The notes under the pieces were generated by a model. That model was given only the letters and a program-made list of their open reading frames with translations. It was not told where the DNA came from and made no database searches. DNA of 64,000 nt from Parafrankia irregularis (GTDB lineage Bacteria; Actinomycetota; Actinomycetes; Frankiales; Frankiaceae). Shown in pieces: positions 35,778 through 44,447 of this stretch. The translations under genes and the position numbers were made by a program. The stretch is taken from NCBI RefSeq assembly GCF_001536285.1, contig NZ_FAOZ01000001.1, forward strand, positions 496,001-560,000, given 5' to 3'. Positions within the stretch are counted from its first letter, which is position 1. Each line of letters starts with the position of its first letter.

Positions 35778-36539
35778 CTAGCGCGGATCCGTCGCGTAGT
35801 TCACCGTGACGTCGGTGAAGCCGAGCGCGCCGAGCAGGCCACGCAACATGGCCGTCGTGTTCGTCTTCGCGAGCTCGATCACCTGACCGTCCGTCTGAGC
35901 CGCCTCACCGATCTTCGCCGAGGCGACCTTGTAGAGCTCCGAGTCGTTGCTCTGACCGCCGAAGAGGCCACCGACCCGGTCGAGCGCACCCCGCTGGCGG
36001 GCCACCACATAGCTCTTGTCGAGATCGAGGTGTGGCTCCGACAGTGTGGGCGCGGGCAGGCTGATGGTCACGGCCCGCCGGTCCGCGGAGACGACGACGG
36101 CGTCCTCACCGAGCGCGCCGAAGTCGACGACGGCGTCGACACTGCCGACTCCGACGAACAGGGTGCGTTCACCGCGCAGCGCCGACGGGATCCAGCGGCT
36201 GTCGTCCTCGAGGTCGACCACGACCTCCAGGTGGGCGCTCCCGGCGTGGTACTCGCTGAGGTCCTCGAGCGACCGCAGCACCGCCGGTGAGCTGCGGTCG
36301 ATGGTGCGCTCCGCGAACGGGTTGGGGATCGAGGGCCGCCAGCCGGTGACAGCGGCGGCTCCCGCCAGCACGAGCACGGCCAGCACGACGTAGGCGATCA
36401 GACGTACGGGGCTGAACCGGAACCGCGGCCGCCGTGGACCACGCAGGCGCCGCGTGGCTCCAGGTTCCTCCCGCGAGCCGGAACCACCCTCGTCGGGGGC
36501 GGCTGTTCCCTGCAGGAGGGAACCGGACTCATCAGTCAT
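35778..36539 (-). CDS. DUF4230 membrane-anchored protein
   Basis: 253 residues. A charged, Arg-rich cytoplasmic arm (about 1-45) precedes one membrane segment (LIAYVVLAVLVLAGAAAV) and an extracytoplasmic domain with FAERTIDRSSPAVLRSLEDL, VVVDLEDDSRWIPSALRGER and VVSADRRAVTISLPAPTLSE, typical of DUF4230. The family is widespread and uncharacterised. The gene stands alone between a terminator and a 169-base upstream region. Confidence 0.85.
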   Translation of the reverse strand: MTDESGSLLQGTAAPDEGGSGSREEPGATRRLRGPRRPRFRFSPVRLIAYVVLAVLVLAGAAAVTGWRPSIPNPFAERTIDRSSPAVLRSLEDLSEYHAGSAHLEVVVDLEDDSRWIPSALRGERTLFVGVGSVDAVVDFGALGEDAVVVSADRRAVTISLPAPTLSEPHLDLDKSYVVARQRGALDRVGGLFGGQSNDSELYKVASAKIGEAAQTDGQVIELAKTNTTAMLRGLLGALGFTDVTVNYATDPR

Positions 36540-36708
36540 GGTGGGACATGTACCCGGCGAAGATCTCGTAACGCCTCAACACCACGATCGCTCAACCGAC
36601 AGTGCGAAATGACCGTTATGCCCCACCTAGGTCCCCGTGACGCGAAGGCGGAGACGGCGGCGGAGGTTTGCGGTGCACCAGACCGTCCAGCCGCCGTCCC
36701 CGGCCGGC

Positions 36709-38622
36709 TCAGCGGGTGGTGCGGGCGATGACGATCGCTGTGCGGTCATCGCTCGGACGTCCCGGAGCATGCCTGCGCACGACCTCGAAGACGTCGTCCA
36801 ACAGCTCGGCCGGGCCGCGGTCCGCGAGCCGCACCAACTCGGCGACCAGCCTGTCCAGACCGAACTGGTGGTTCGCGCCGTCGCGGGCCTCCACCAGGCC
36901 GTCGGTGTAGACGAACAGGACGTCGCCGGGTTCCAGCCACAGGGTCTCGGTGCGCCAGGCGCCGCCCGAGGCGACCAGGCTCGACATCATGGGGCCGGTC
37001 GCACCAAGGCGGGTCACCTCGGCGCGGCTGCGGAGCTCCGGAAGGCGCTCCGTACCCATGCCCACACCGTCACCATCGGCCACCCCGCCTGCCGCGGGCG
37101 CCTTGGTGCCGGTCCCGACGGCCTGGGTGACCGGCGACAGGCCGCTCTTCTCTACGTCTTCGCCTGCCACTCTCACGGCGCCGCCGGCCGCGGGTACGGG
37201 TGCGGGTGCGGGTCTCTGATCGCCTCCGGTCGACCCGGTCTCGTTCCCGGGCCGCCGCTCCCCCGGCCGCGCGATGGGCCCCGACTCGAGCCCGGTCGCC
37301 GCTGTCCTCGGACCATCCGGGACTCTCGTCCGCCGCAGCAGCAGCGCGTCCGGATGGCCCGCGTTCGCGATCCGGACCTCCCCGGTCGCGGGGTCCACCA
37401 CCGCGACGATCGCGGTGGCGAACATCTCGTCGGTCTCCCCGAGGCTGTTCACGACCCATTCGATCGCCGGGCCGGGATCGGCGCCCCGGGCGAGCGCGGC
37501 GTCGAGCAGCTGCTTGAGACGCAACGCGAAGACACCGGCTACCGCACCATGGCCGGAGACGTCGCCGACGACGATCCCGAGCCGGCCGTCGGCGAGCTCG
37601 AAGGAGTCGTACCAGTCACCGGCGAGCTCGCCACGGGCGGGATCGACCCGCCCCCGCAGCAGCAGCCCGGGCGCGTGCAGAACAGACGGGGTGAGCGCGT
37701 CCCGCAGCGCGATCACCGCCGGGCCCTCCTGCGCCAGTGCCTCCCACGAACGCTCGTTCTGCCGCACCAGCTGGACGAGCTGCGCGCGCATGGCGTCGAT
37801 GTTGCCCGCGAGTTCCACGATCTCCGACGGCCCGACCTCCGGGATCCGCGTGTCGTAGCGGCCGGCGGCGACGGCGTTCACCGCCCGGCGCAGCGCGTCG
37901 ATGGGCCGCAGCAGCCACCTGCGCAGCACATTGAGCACGGTGAGGACGACGCCGAGAATGACGATCGCGGCGGTCCCCAGGGAGCTGAGAAGCAGTACGG
38001 CGGAGCTCTCCACCCGCCCGGACGCCGCCGTCTGCTCGGTGTCGATCGCCGTACCGAGGTTCGCCACGCTGGTCTGCAGCTCGCTGAACCGCACCCGGCC
38101 GCTGACCGTCTCGATCTCCCGAGCGCGCTGGAGGTCGCCCGCCTTCGTGGCGGCGACCTCGGGCTCGGCGACCTCGCTGCGCCAGGCCTGGTAGGCCGAC
38201 TCGACGGCGACGGTTCCCTCTATCAGGTCCGGAAAGTCCGCGAGCAGCAGCTGCAGGCGGTTCATCTGGCGGGGGATGGTGAGGTCGGCCCGGGTGTAAC
38301 GCTCGAGCAGGGACTCCTGCCCGGTGATCACGTACCCGCGGACCGCGCTCTCCTGGGCGACGAAGTCAGCGAGCAGAAGAGCGGTGGTCGTCGCCGCGGG
38401 GTCGAGGCGCTCCCCCCGCTCGGCCGCGGCGTCGCTGGCGCGCAGCGCGGCGAAGACCGCGAGTGAGAGCATGACGACGACGGCGACCGTGGAGATCACG
38501 ACGAGCACACGGATACCGCTCCGCAGACTCGCCGACCCAGCCACTCGTCTCCTTCCGGTCGCGCGCCCGCGCCTCACGGCGTTCGGTGGACGACCCATCG
38601 CCCCACGAACGAGGACCGTCAC
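36709..38622 (-). CDS. Membrane sensor with HAMP and SpoIIE/PP2C phosphatase domain
   Basis: 637 residues. An N-terminal membrane segment (about 36-60), an extracytoplasmic helical CHASE3-like domain (SAVRGYVITGQESLLERYTR is its hallmark), a second membrane segment (about 215-235) and a HAMP domain (LLRPIDALRRAVNAVAAGRY) lead to a SpoIIE-type phosphatase with GELAGDWYDSFEL, VVGDVSGHG and MFATAIVAVVDPATGEV. Such proteins dephosphorylate anti-sigma antagonists or similar targets in response to external signals. A low-complexity insertion lies inside the phosphatase domain between ALLLRR and the GDVLFVYTDGLVEARD motif. The start may be at an internal ATG eight codons in. Confidence 0.9.
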   Translation of the reverse strand: MTVLVRGAMGRPPNAVRRGRATGRRRVAGSASLRSGIRVLVVISTVAVVVMLSLAVFAALRASDAAAERGERLDPAATTTALLLADFVAQESAVRGYVITGQESLLERYTRADLTIPRQMNRLQLLLADFPDLIEGTVAVESAYQAWRSEVAEPEVAATKAGDLQRAREIETVSGRVRFSELQTSVANLGTAIDTEQTAASGRVESSAVLLLSSLGTAAIVILGVVLTVLNVLRRWLLRPIDALRRAVNAVAAGRYDTRIPEVGPSEIVELAGNIDAMRAQLVQLVRQNERSWEALAQEGPAVIALRDALTPSVLHAPGLLLRGRVDPARGELAGDWYDSFELADGRLGIVVGDVSGHGAVAGVFALRLKQLLDAALARGADPGPAIEWVVNSLGETDEMFATAIVAVVDPATGEVRIANAGHPDALLLRRTRVPDGPRTAATGLESGPIARPGERRPGNETGSTGGDQRPAPAPVPAAGGAVRVAGEDVEKSGLSPVTQAVGTGTKAPAAGGVADGDGVGMGTERLPELRSRAEVTRLGATGPMMSSLVASGGAWRTETLWLEPGDVLFVYTDGLVEARDGANHQFGLDRLVAELVRLADRGPAELLDDVFEVVRRHAPGRPSDDRTAIVIARTTR

Positions 38623-38755
38623 CCCGCAACCGCCGACAGGCGATCACGACGTATGCTCCTGGCGGGCACTGGGCGTCCAACGGACACGTGGCCCTCCCTG
38701 GGCATTGTCGTCCAGGTGCGATGGCGCCCATTCAGGGGCTGGGTGCGCGGCCCTC

Positions 38756-38806
38756 AGTCCGGCGGCGAGCTCAGTCCGGTGGCGAGCTCAGTCCGGCGGC
38801 GAGGCG
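38756..38806. repeat. Three 17-bp direct repeats
   Basis: CAGTCCGG(C/T)GGCGAGCT is repeated three times head to tail at the 3' end of the small membrane protein gene, whose stop codon lies inside the array. Confidence 0.85.
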
Positions 38807-39258
38807 GAAGCGGCCGGCGGCTGGGCGCGCGTGGCCGATGGCTGCGTGGCGGTGACCGATGGTCGCGTCGCAGCGGCCGGCGGTCGGGTGGCCGCTGCTG
38901 GTTGCCGGGCGAAAGTGGCCGACACCGGCTGTGGGGCGGCATCCCGGTGTTCTGACCACGGCCGTACCCGCGGAGGACGTGGACCGCTGCGGTAGGTGTG
39001 GAGCCGGAAACCCCATCCGATGAGGACGGCCAGCGCCGCACCGAGAACGGGCCCACCAAGCTCCCGCCGGATCGGATGCGCGGTAAGCCCACCGTCCCCC
39101 AGCAACGCCCGCCCCACCGCGGCCCCCACCAGCGCCCCGAGAATCCCGAGGACGGCCACGGTCCGCAGAGCAAGCGGCCGGGAGCCCGGGAGAACCGCGC
39201 GAGCCGCGACGGAGACCGGTAGCCCCACCGCGATCGAGGTCAACACGAACCAGAGCAT
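38788..39258 (-). CDS. GlsB/YeaQ/YmgE-like small membrane protein
   Basis: 156 residues from the ATG at 39258 (MLWFVLTSIAVGLPVSVAAR). Three short membrane segments with Gly-rich spacing (LRTVAVLGILGALVGAAVGR and GPVLGAALAVLIGWGF) resemble the transglycosylase-associated GlsB/YeaQ family, but the match is by pattern only. The C-terminal 65 residues form a repeat-like tail (AAATRPPAAATRPSVTATQP). Function is unknown; members are often stress-induced. Confidence 0.6.
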   Translation of the reverse strand: MLWFVLTSIAVGLPVSVAARAVLPGSRPLALRTVAVLGILGALVGAAVGRALLGDGGLTAHPIRRELGGPVLGAALAVLIGWGFRLHTYRSGPRPPRVRPWSEHRDAAPQPVSATFARQPAAATRPPAAATRPSVTATQPSATRAQPPAASASPPD

Positions 39259-39825
39259 CGACCGCCCCCCACCGACAAGAACTCCACTACGGAGCGTGAC
39301 CCATCGTGGGCCGAGGTCGCGCTGAGATACCCGGCGACGCTGCCCGAAAACCAGCCGCCGCGCAGCCGCCCGATGATGCACCGCCGATCCGGTGGTGCCG
39401 TCACGCGCCGACACCATGCCTGGCCGCCGGCAAACAATGCGCTGACGAAAAGTCACCGGAACCGATCCGTCGAAACCGATCGCCAAACCTGTTTTCCCAG
39501 GGTTTGACCGCCCGCTTCCCGCGACTATGTCCGGGTTCGCGCGGGAAATGACGTGACGCAGGTCAAACCCGTCACACGCTCAACAGGACACCGCCTGGAA
39601 CGTTCGGCTACCGTGCGTTCGTTCGACGATTCGAGAAAGGAAAGCAGCGCCCCACGTATTCGGTGGAAGGCGCCTTCGCGTTCCACCTTCCATCGGCCCG
39701 CAGTGCGGGCGCACCCCCACGCCCCGCCCGGGCACCTCGCGCATCGCGCGACGGCGTTACAAGCCCCCGGCGGCAGGCGCCATCCGACATCCACTTCCAG
39801 CCGCGCCAAGGAGGTCAGTCCGACG
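39259..39825. promoter_or_regulatory. Long upstream region of the ABC transporter operon
   Basis: 567 bases without a supported gene. It contains an inverted repeat TTCCCGCG (39516-39523) / CGCGGGAA (39540-39547) about 280 bases before the leader ORF; it could be an operator or mRNA structure. The perfect ribosome site AAGGAGGT lies at 39808-39815. Confidence 0.4.
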
Positions 39826-39855
39826 ATGCCGACCACCTCACCCGCAACGCCATGA
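39826..39855 (+). CDS. Nine-codon leader ORF before the ABC transporter
   Basis: ATG at 39826, 11 bases after the core of AAGGAGGT, encodes MPTTSPATP and stops at TGA overlapping the ATG of the transporter gene (ATGA). The transporter ATG has no ribosome site of its own within a normal distance, so translation would be coupled through this leader. Pro and Thr codons make ribosome stalling conceivable. The alternative is that the transporter starts elsewhere. Confidence 0.5.
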   Translation: MPTTSPATP

Positions 39856-41117
39856 CGCGAGACATGCCCGCGGAGCCGGTGTTGTACCGGCCCGTCACGC
39901 CTGGTCCGACGCCGGGCACCATCACGCCCGATGCGCCTGCCACACCCGGGGCGTCCGCAGCACGGAGGGTGCCTGCCGCACCCGGCATGCCTGCCGCACC
40001 GCGGATACCTGCCGGGATGCCTGCCGCGCCCGGCGTGCCTGCCGTGCCCGGCGTGCCTGCCGTGCCCGGGGTATCCAGTGCGTCCGACACTCGCGTCATG
40101 CCCGCCGACGCGGCGGTGTGGACCCGCGGCCTGACCAAGGAGTACGGGCCGCGGCGGGTCGTCGACCACCTCGACCTGTTCGTCCCGGCCGGCGCCCTGT
40201 CCGGATTCGTCGGGCCGAACGGCGCCGGCAAGTCGACGACGCTGCGCATGCTTCTGGGGCTGGTCCGCCCGAGCGCGGGCGAGGCCTTCGTCCTCGGCGA
40301 GCCGGTGACCTCGCCCGAGGGCTACCTCGACCGCACCGGCGCGATGATCGAGGGCCCGACGTTCCACCCTGGCCTGTCCGGCCGGCGCAACCTCGAGCAG
40401 CTCGCGCTGCTGCGCGGTGTCGGGCGCGGCAGCGGCCTCGGGCATCGGCGACGCGCCCGGCGCGAGCGGATCGACGAGGTGCTCGTACAGGTCGGGCTCG
40501 CCGGCCGGGCTGACGACCGCTTCGGCACCTACTCGCTGGGCATGAAACAGCGGCTCGGTATCGCCGCGGCCCTTCTCCCCCGCCCGAAGCTGTTGATTCT
40601 GGACGAACCGACAAACGGGCTGGACCCCGCCGGAATCCGGGAGATCCGCACCCTGCTGCGGGATCTCGCCGGCACCGGAATGACCATCTTCGTCTCGAGC
40701 CACCTGCTTTCCGAGGTCGAGCAGATCTGCGACCACCTGGTGATGATCCGCAGTGGTCGCATGCTCTTCCAGGGGCATGTCGCCGATCTGCTGGCAGCCG
40801 AGGACCCGCGCATCCTCATGGTGCCCGAACGTGACGATGACGCCGAGCGCCTCGCCGCGGTCCTGGGCTCCGCCGGTCTGCGCACCGAGATCGAGATGGC
40901 CGGCGAGGCCCGCTCCCTGCCGACGTTGGTCGAACGACATCCGGTGGTGGTGGCGCACGCGCCCGACGGTCTGGCCGCGGGCATCAACCGGCTGGCCATG
41001 CGCGCCGGGATCACGCTGCGCTCGATCCGGACGCATCGCCCGAACCTTGAGGAGACGTTCCTGCGGGCCACCGGCGACGTAGACGGAGATCTCACCATGC
41101 GAGGAGGCGCCACGTGA
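39852..41117 (+). CDS. ABC transporter ATP-binding protein
   Basis: 421 residues from the ATG at 39852. An N-terminal arm of about 85 residues is built of Pro/Ala/Gly repeats of the type VPAVPG and MPAAPG, unusual for this family. The ATPase begins at WTRGLTKEYGPRRVVDHLDL and carries Walker A GPNGAGKSTT, signature YSLGMKQR (LSGGQ variant), Walker B LLILDEPTNGLDP and the switch His in FVSSHLLSEVEQ. It resembles bacitracin/drug-export type ATPases. Its stop overlaps the start of the permease gene, so the two form one unit. It lacks the extra C-terminal regulatory domain of larger family members. Confidence 0.9.
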   Translation: MTRDMPAEPVLYRPVTPGPTPGTITPDAPATPGASAARRVPAAPGMPAAPRIPAGMPAAPGVPAVPGVPAVPGVSSASDTRVMPADAAVWTRGLTKEYGPRRVVDHLDLFVPAGALSGFVGPNGAGKSTTLRMLLGLVRPSAGEAFVLGEPVTSPEGYLDRTGAMIEGPTFHPGLSGRRNLEQLALLRGVGRGSGLGHRRRARRERIDEVLVQVGLAGRADDRFGTYSLGMKQRLGIAAALLPRPKLLILDEPTNGLDPAGIREIRTLLRDLAGTGMTIFVSSHLLSEVEQICDHLVMIRSGRMLFQGHVADLLAAEDPRILMVPERDDDAERLAAVLGSAGLRTEIEMAGEARSLPTLVERHPVVVAHAPDGLAAGINRLAMRAGITLRSIRTHRPNLEETFLRATGDVDGDLTMRGGAT

Positions 41118-41899
41118 TCAGTTCCTTTCGATCGGAATGGGTACCGCTGCTGCGTCCGCGCTTCCTGTTCGGCACGGTGAGCGCGGTGGCCGCCGTCGCC
41201 GCGCTGGGTGCGATGCTGACGATCTTCTCCGCGGGCAGCACCGACTTCGACGGCGATCCGGTGACGGTCGCGATGCTGGCCGCGCCGTCGGGGATCAGCG
41301 AGGGCCTGGAGGCGGTGACCATCCTGCTGGGGGTCGTCGCACTGTCGGTGACCGCTGCGACGCTCGCCGGCGAGTACTCCCGCGGCACGCTGCGCAACCA
41401 GCTCGTCGCACAGCCCCACCGGCTGCGCCTGCTCGCCGGCAAGGTGTTGGCGCTTGCCGTCTTCGTGGTGGGGGTGGTCCTCGCGGCGGCCGTCGTCGCG
41501 GTGGCGCTCTCGTTCGCGCTGGCGCCGGTGAAGGGCATCCCGACCGATCAGTGGGCGTCCCTGTCCGGTCTGGCCGCGCTGGGGAAGAGCCTGGTCAACG
41601 TGTCGCTCGGGTCGCTGGGGTATGCCGTCGTCGGTGCGCTGGCCGCGGTGGTGCTGCGCTCACCGGCCGCCGCGATCGCGGTCGGACTGGCCTACGCGCT
41701 GCCGGTGGAGATGCTGGTGTCACGGATCTACAGCCCGGCCGCGGGCTGGCTCCCGATGCACCTGATGGAGATCTTCTCCGTCGGCGGCACCGGCTACGCG
41801 ACGCCCTACCTGCAGGCCGGCGTTCGGGTCGGCGTCTTCTGCGCGGTGGCCGCGCTGCTCACGGCCCTGATGTTCCGCCGCCGCGACGTCACCGCCTAG
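41114..41899 (+). CDS. ABC-2 type permease
   Basis: 261 residues from a GTG overlapping the ATPase stop (GTGA). About six membrane segments (FLFGTVSAVAAVAALGAML, VTILLGVVALSVTAATLAG, VLALAVFVVGVVLAAAVVAV, GYAVVGALAAVVL and two more) with the motif AGEYSRGTLRNQLVAQPHR after segment 2, common in ABC-2 permeases that pair with drug-export type ATPases. The exported substrate is unknown. It converges with the Tat-dependent protein gene. Confidence 0.88.
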   Translation: MISSFRSEWVPLLRPRFLFGTVSAVAAVAALGAMLTIFSAGSTDFDGDPVTVAMLAAPSGISEGLEAVTILLGVVALSVTAATLAGEYSRGTLRNQLVAQPHRLRLLAGKVLALAVFVVGVVLAAAVVAVALSFALAPVKGIPTDQWASLSGLAALGKSLVNVSLGSLGYAVVGALAAVVLRSPAAAIAVGLAYALPVEMLVSRIYSPAAGWLPMHLMEIFSVGGTGYATPYLQAGVRVGVFCAVAALLTALMFRRRDVTA

Positions 41900-42016
41900 T
41901 CCCGTCGGAAGCCCGAGGGCCTGGCGCCTGGCACCGGCCTGACCTGGCCTGGGACCCGGATCGGCGCTGGCGGCCGGACCGGCCTGGGGTCCTGACGGCG
42001 GCGGCGTGCCCGCGGT

Positions 42017-44020
42017 TCAGCCTTCGAGCAGGAAGTCCAGGTTCAGGCCCAGCAGCCACTGGTCGAGCTTGAACGGCGGATAGGGCCAGCGGATGCCGTC
42101 GAGAACCATCTGGTTCACCGGCAGCCACAGCGTCCGCCGCTGTGCGTCGACCGCTCCGCGCCGCAGCCCGACGTAGCGGGTTGACGGGCCACGCAGCCGG
42201 TCGAGCCCCACATCGACGGGGTCGAGCGTGCGGAACGTCATGCGGCTTCCGCTGCCGGCGGGACGTACCGCCGTCACCAAACCGTCCAGCCCACCCAGCA
42301 GGACGGCTCCGGTGACCGGATCGATCGTCAGGCTGCGCACCAGGCCGCCGCGGTCGGTGCCGGAAACGAGGAAGTCGGCCGGATTGTCGCGGCCCCAGCT
42401 GTCCACCGGCCAGTTGCCGGTGGCCGGGGTCCGGCTGACCAGGCCGCGCTCCCGGCCGATCCTGGGGTAGACGGCGAGCTTGTCCGCGCGCAGCCCGTCG
42501 GCCTTCGTGCGGGCCACGTAGAGGGTGCCGTCCGCGCCGAACGCGGCGGTCTCCATCCGGGATCCGTCCTGCACGGCCCGCACGGCCGTGCTGCGGGGCG
42601 TGATCCGTCCGGTGGAGGCCTGGTAGGAGAACTCCTGGATCGGGAAGGGCTGCGTGCGGTGGTTCGTGTCCCGCACATCGCAGATCAGGACGAACCGCTC
42701 GTCATCGGGCTCACTGGTCGGATCGGCGGCGACCTCGCGCGGGTTGATCACCAGCTCCACCCCGAGCGGCCGGACCTGCGGGTACTGCCAGAACGCCCGG
42801 ACCCTGCCGTCCAGGTCGAGCACCAGCAGCGCGCCGTTGTCGGTGCCGCCCTTCCCGGTGCCCAGGTACTGGGCGACCACCAGGTGGCCGCTGCGAGGCA
42901 GCCGGGCGATGGATGTCATCCCGCGCGCCGAGCGCGGCTGCCCGTTCGCTCCGGCGGGGAAGGCGGTGGCCGCGACCCAGGGCTCCGTGCTGCCCGCCAG
43001 CGCGTCGCCGGTGCGGGACAGATCGGGCTCGTAGCCCCAGGCCCCGTCCGCGCCGCCGCGGCGCAGCTGCCCGAACGCGGGTAGCTGGCCGTAGGTGCGG
43101 ACATCCCAGAAGTAGTAGGGCATCAGTGAGACGAAGACGGCGCGCTCGCCCTGCTCGCCCGCCGGGGCGGGCACGACGACGACGTCCGAGACGTCACCGC
43201 CGCCGATACCGGAGAACAACGGGTCGGCGTGTGGCTCGGTCTGCCGCCCGGTGGATGACGGGATGACCATCCGCGTGAAGCGGCGCGTTCCCGGTTCGAA
43301 CAGGCCCAGCTCCATGCCGGTGCCGGTGAGCTTCGACTGGTCATCGGTGAACGGAGTGGTGCTGATCAGGACCGTCCCGTCGGCGGCCACCGCCGACATG
43401 AAGGCCGCCTGGCCCGGCCCGAAGCCCCAACCGGGAATCTCGACCACGCCGATCCGGGACGAGGCGTCCAGCCCGCCGAAACTTCCCGGCGCCCCGAAGA
43501 TCGTCAACATGCCCGGGGGAAGCTTCGACGCCGAGGTCGGCTCGGGCGTTGATCCGTCCGCGCCCGTGGGCAGATCCGGATCAGCCGGCCACCACTGCCC
43601 GCCGTCGGAACCGCCTCCGGTGAGCCGCCACGCGGCCGCTCCACCCGCGGCGAGCGCACCGAGCCCGGCCGCTCCCGTGAGCAGACCGCGCCGTGTGAGG
43701 GAGCGACTGCCAGACCCGTCAGAACCGGCGGGCTCGCCCGGCCCGGCCGGACCGTCCGAGGCTCCCGGCCCGCCATCCGCGCCTGAGCTGTCGGGCGCTC
43801 CGGAACCGCCAGGCCCGCCGGCATGACCGCGCGGCTCTGGCCGGCGGCCGCCGGAGCCCGCCGGGCGGCCGGTCTGATCCGGCGGCGGCCCACCCCAGGT
43901 CCGCGGTGGGCGATGGGACGCCGAACCCTGGTGAGCCCACGGCCGGGCGGGCGGGTGGGACGGACCGCCCGGGCCCAGGATCTTCGTCGCGTCCGGGTCG
44001 ATGTTCGCGGGGTCGGGCAT
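42017..44020 (-). CDS. Tat-dependent extracytoplasmic protein, beta-propeller-like
   Basis: 667 residues from the ATG at 44020. A long disordered Pro/Gly/Asp arm (1-105) precedes a twin-arginine signal (SLTRRGLLTGAAGLGALAAG, arginines at 110-111). The mature part repeatedly shows strand-turn patterns (GTVLISTTPFTDD, GALLVLDLDGRVRAFWQYP, GAVLLGGLDGLVTAVRPAG) like a propeller or quinoprotein-like fold, but no family is certain. The placement of the Tat motif so far from the N-terminus is unusual and raises the possibility that translation starts later. It converges with the ABC permease gene. Confidence 0.7.
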   Translation of the reverse strand: MPDPANIDPDATKILGPGGPSHPPARPWAHQGSASHRPPRTWGGPPPDQTGRPAGSGGRRPEPRGHAGGPGGSGAPDSSGADGGPGASDGPAGPGEPAGSDGSGSRSLTRRGLLTGAAGLGALAAGGAAAWRLTGGGSDGGQWWPADPDLPTGADGSTPEPTSASKLPPGMLTIFGAPGSFGGLDASSRIGVVEIPGWGFGPGQAAFMSAVAADGTVLISTTPFTDDQSKLTGTGMELGLFEPGTRRFTRMVIPSSTGRQTEPHADPLFSGIGGGDVSDVVVVPAPAGEQGERAVFVSLMPYYFWDVRTYGQLPAFGQLRRGGADGAWGYEPDLSRTGDALAGSTEPWVAATAFPAGANGQPRSARGMTSIARLPRSGHLVVAQYLGTGKGGTDNGALLVLDLDGRVRAFWQYPQVRPLGVELVINPREVAADPTSEPDDERFVLICDVRDTNHRTQPFPIQEFSYQASTGRITPRSTAVRAVQDGSRMETAAFGADGTLYVARTKADGLRADKLAVYPRIGRERGLVSRTPATGNWPVDSWGRDNPADFLVSGTDRGGLVRSLTIDPVTGAVLLGGLDGLVTAVRPAGSGSRMTFRTLDPVDVGLDRLRGPSTRYVGLRRGAVDAQRRTLWLPVNQMVLDGIRWPYPPFKLDQWLLGLNLDFLLEG

Positions 44021-44415
44021 CAGACCTGGCCCGTCACGGGCAGCTGGGCGCGGTCGGGCCCACGACTGGTCAAGGCCACATGCACTCCGTTCGGACGGCC
44101 CTCCACGGCAGCGCCGGGCCGCCATTCGGATCCGGCCGCGACCAGCAGGGAAGGTCGGTGCGAGGGTCGATCAGATCTGACTCTGGTACCGCGTGCCCAG
44201 TTACGCCGCGGATATTAATGAACAGGAAGGTCCGTCAGTAGACGTGCGGCATCGGAGCCGCGCAAGAGCCAGCGTTGGACCCGGTACGTCGCCTGCAGGC
44301 GCACCGCCAGCACGGACGTGGCAGGGCGCACGATGACTGCGCGGGGAGGCATCGGGGTACCGGGGCCGGTGAGCTGCGAACTTCAACTACGCGAACCAGC
44401 TTTCGCGTCGTTGGA
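44021..44415. other. Gene-free stretch
   Basis: 395 bases between the start of the Tat-protein gene and the terminator of the flippase gene. It holds the promoter of the Tat-protein gene. No other feature is seen. Confidence 0.4.
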
Positions 44416-44443
44416 ATCCTCCGCGTTCACTCACGCGGAGGAT
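44416..44443 (-). terminator. Terminator after the flippase gene
   Basis: Perfect 11-bp stem ATCCTCCGCGT / ACGCGGAGGAT with loop TCACTC, four bases beyond the stop of the flippase gene. Confidence 0.75.
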
Positions 44444-44447
44444 GACG

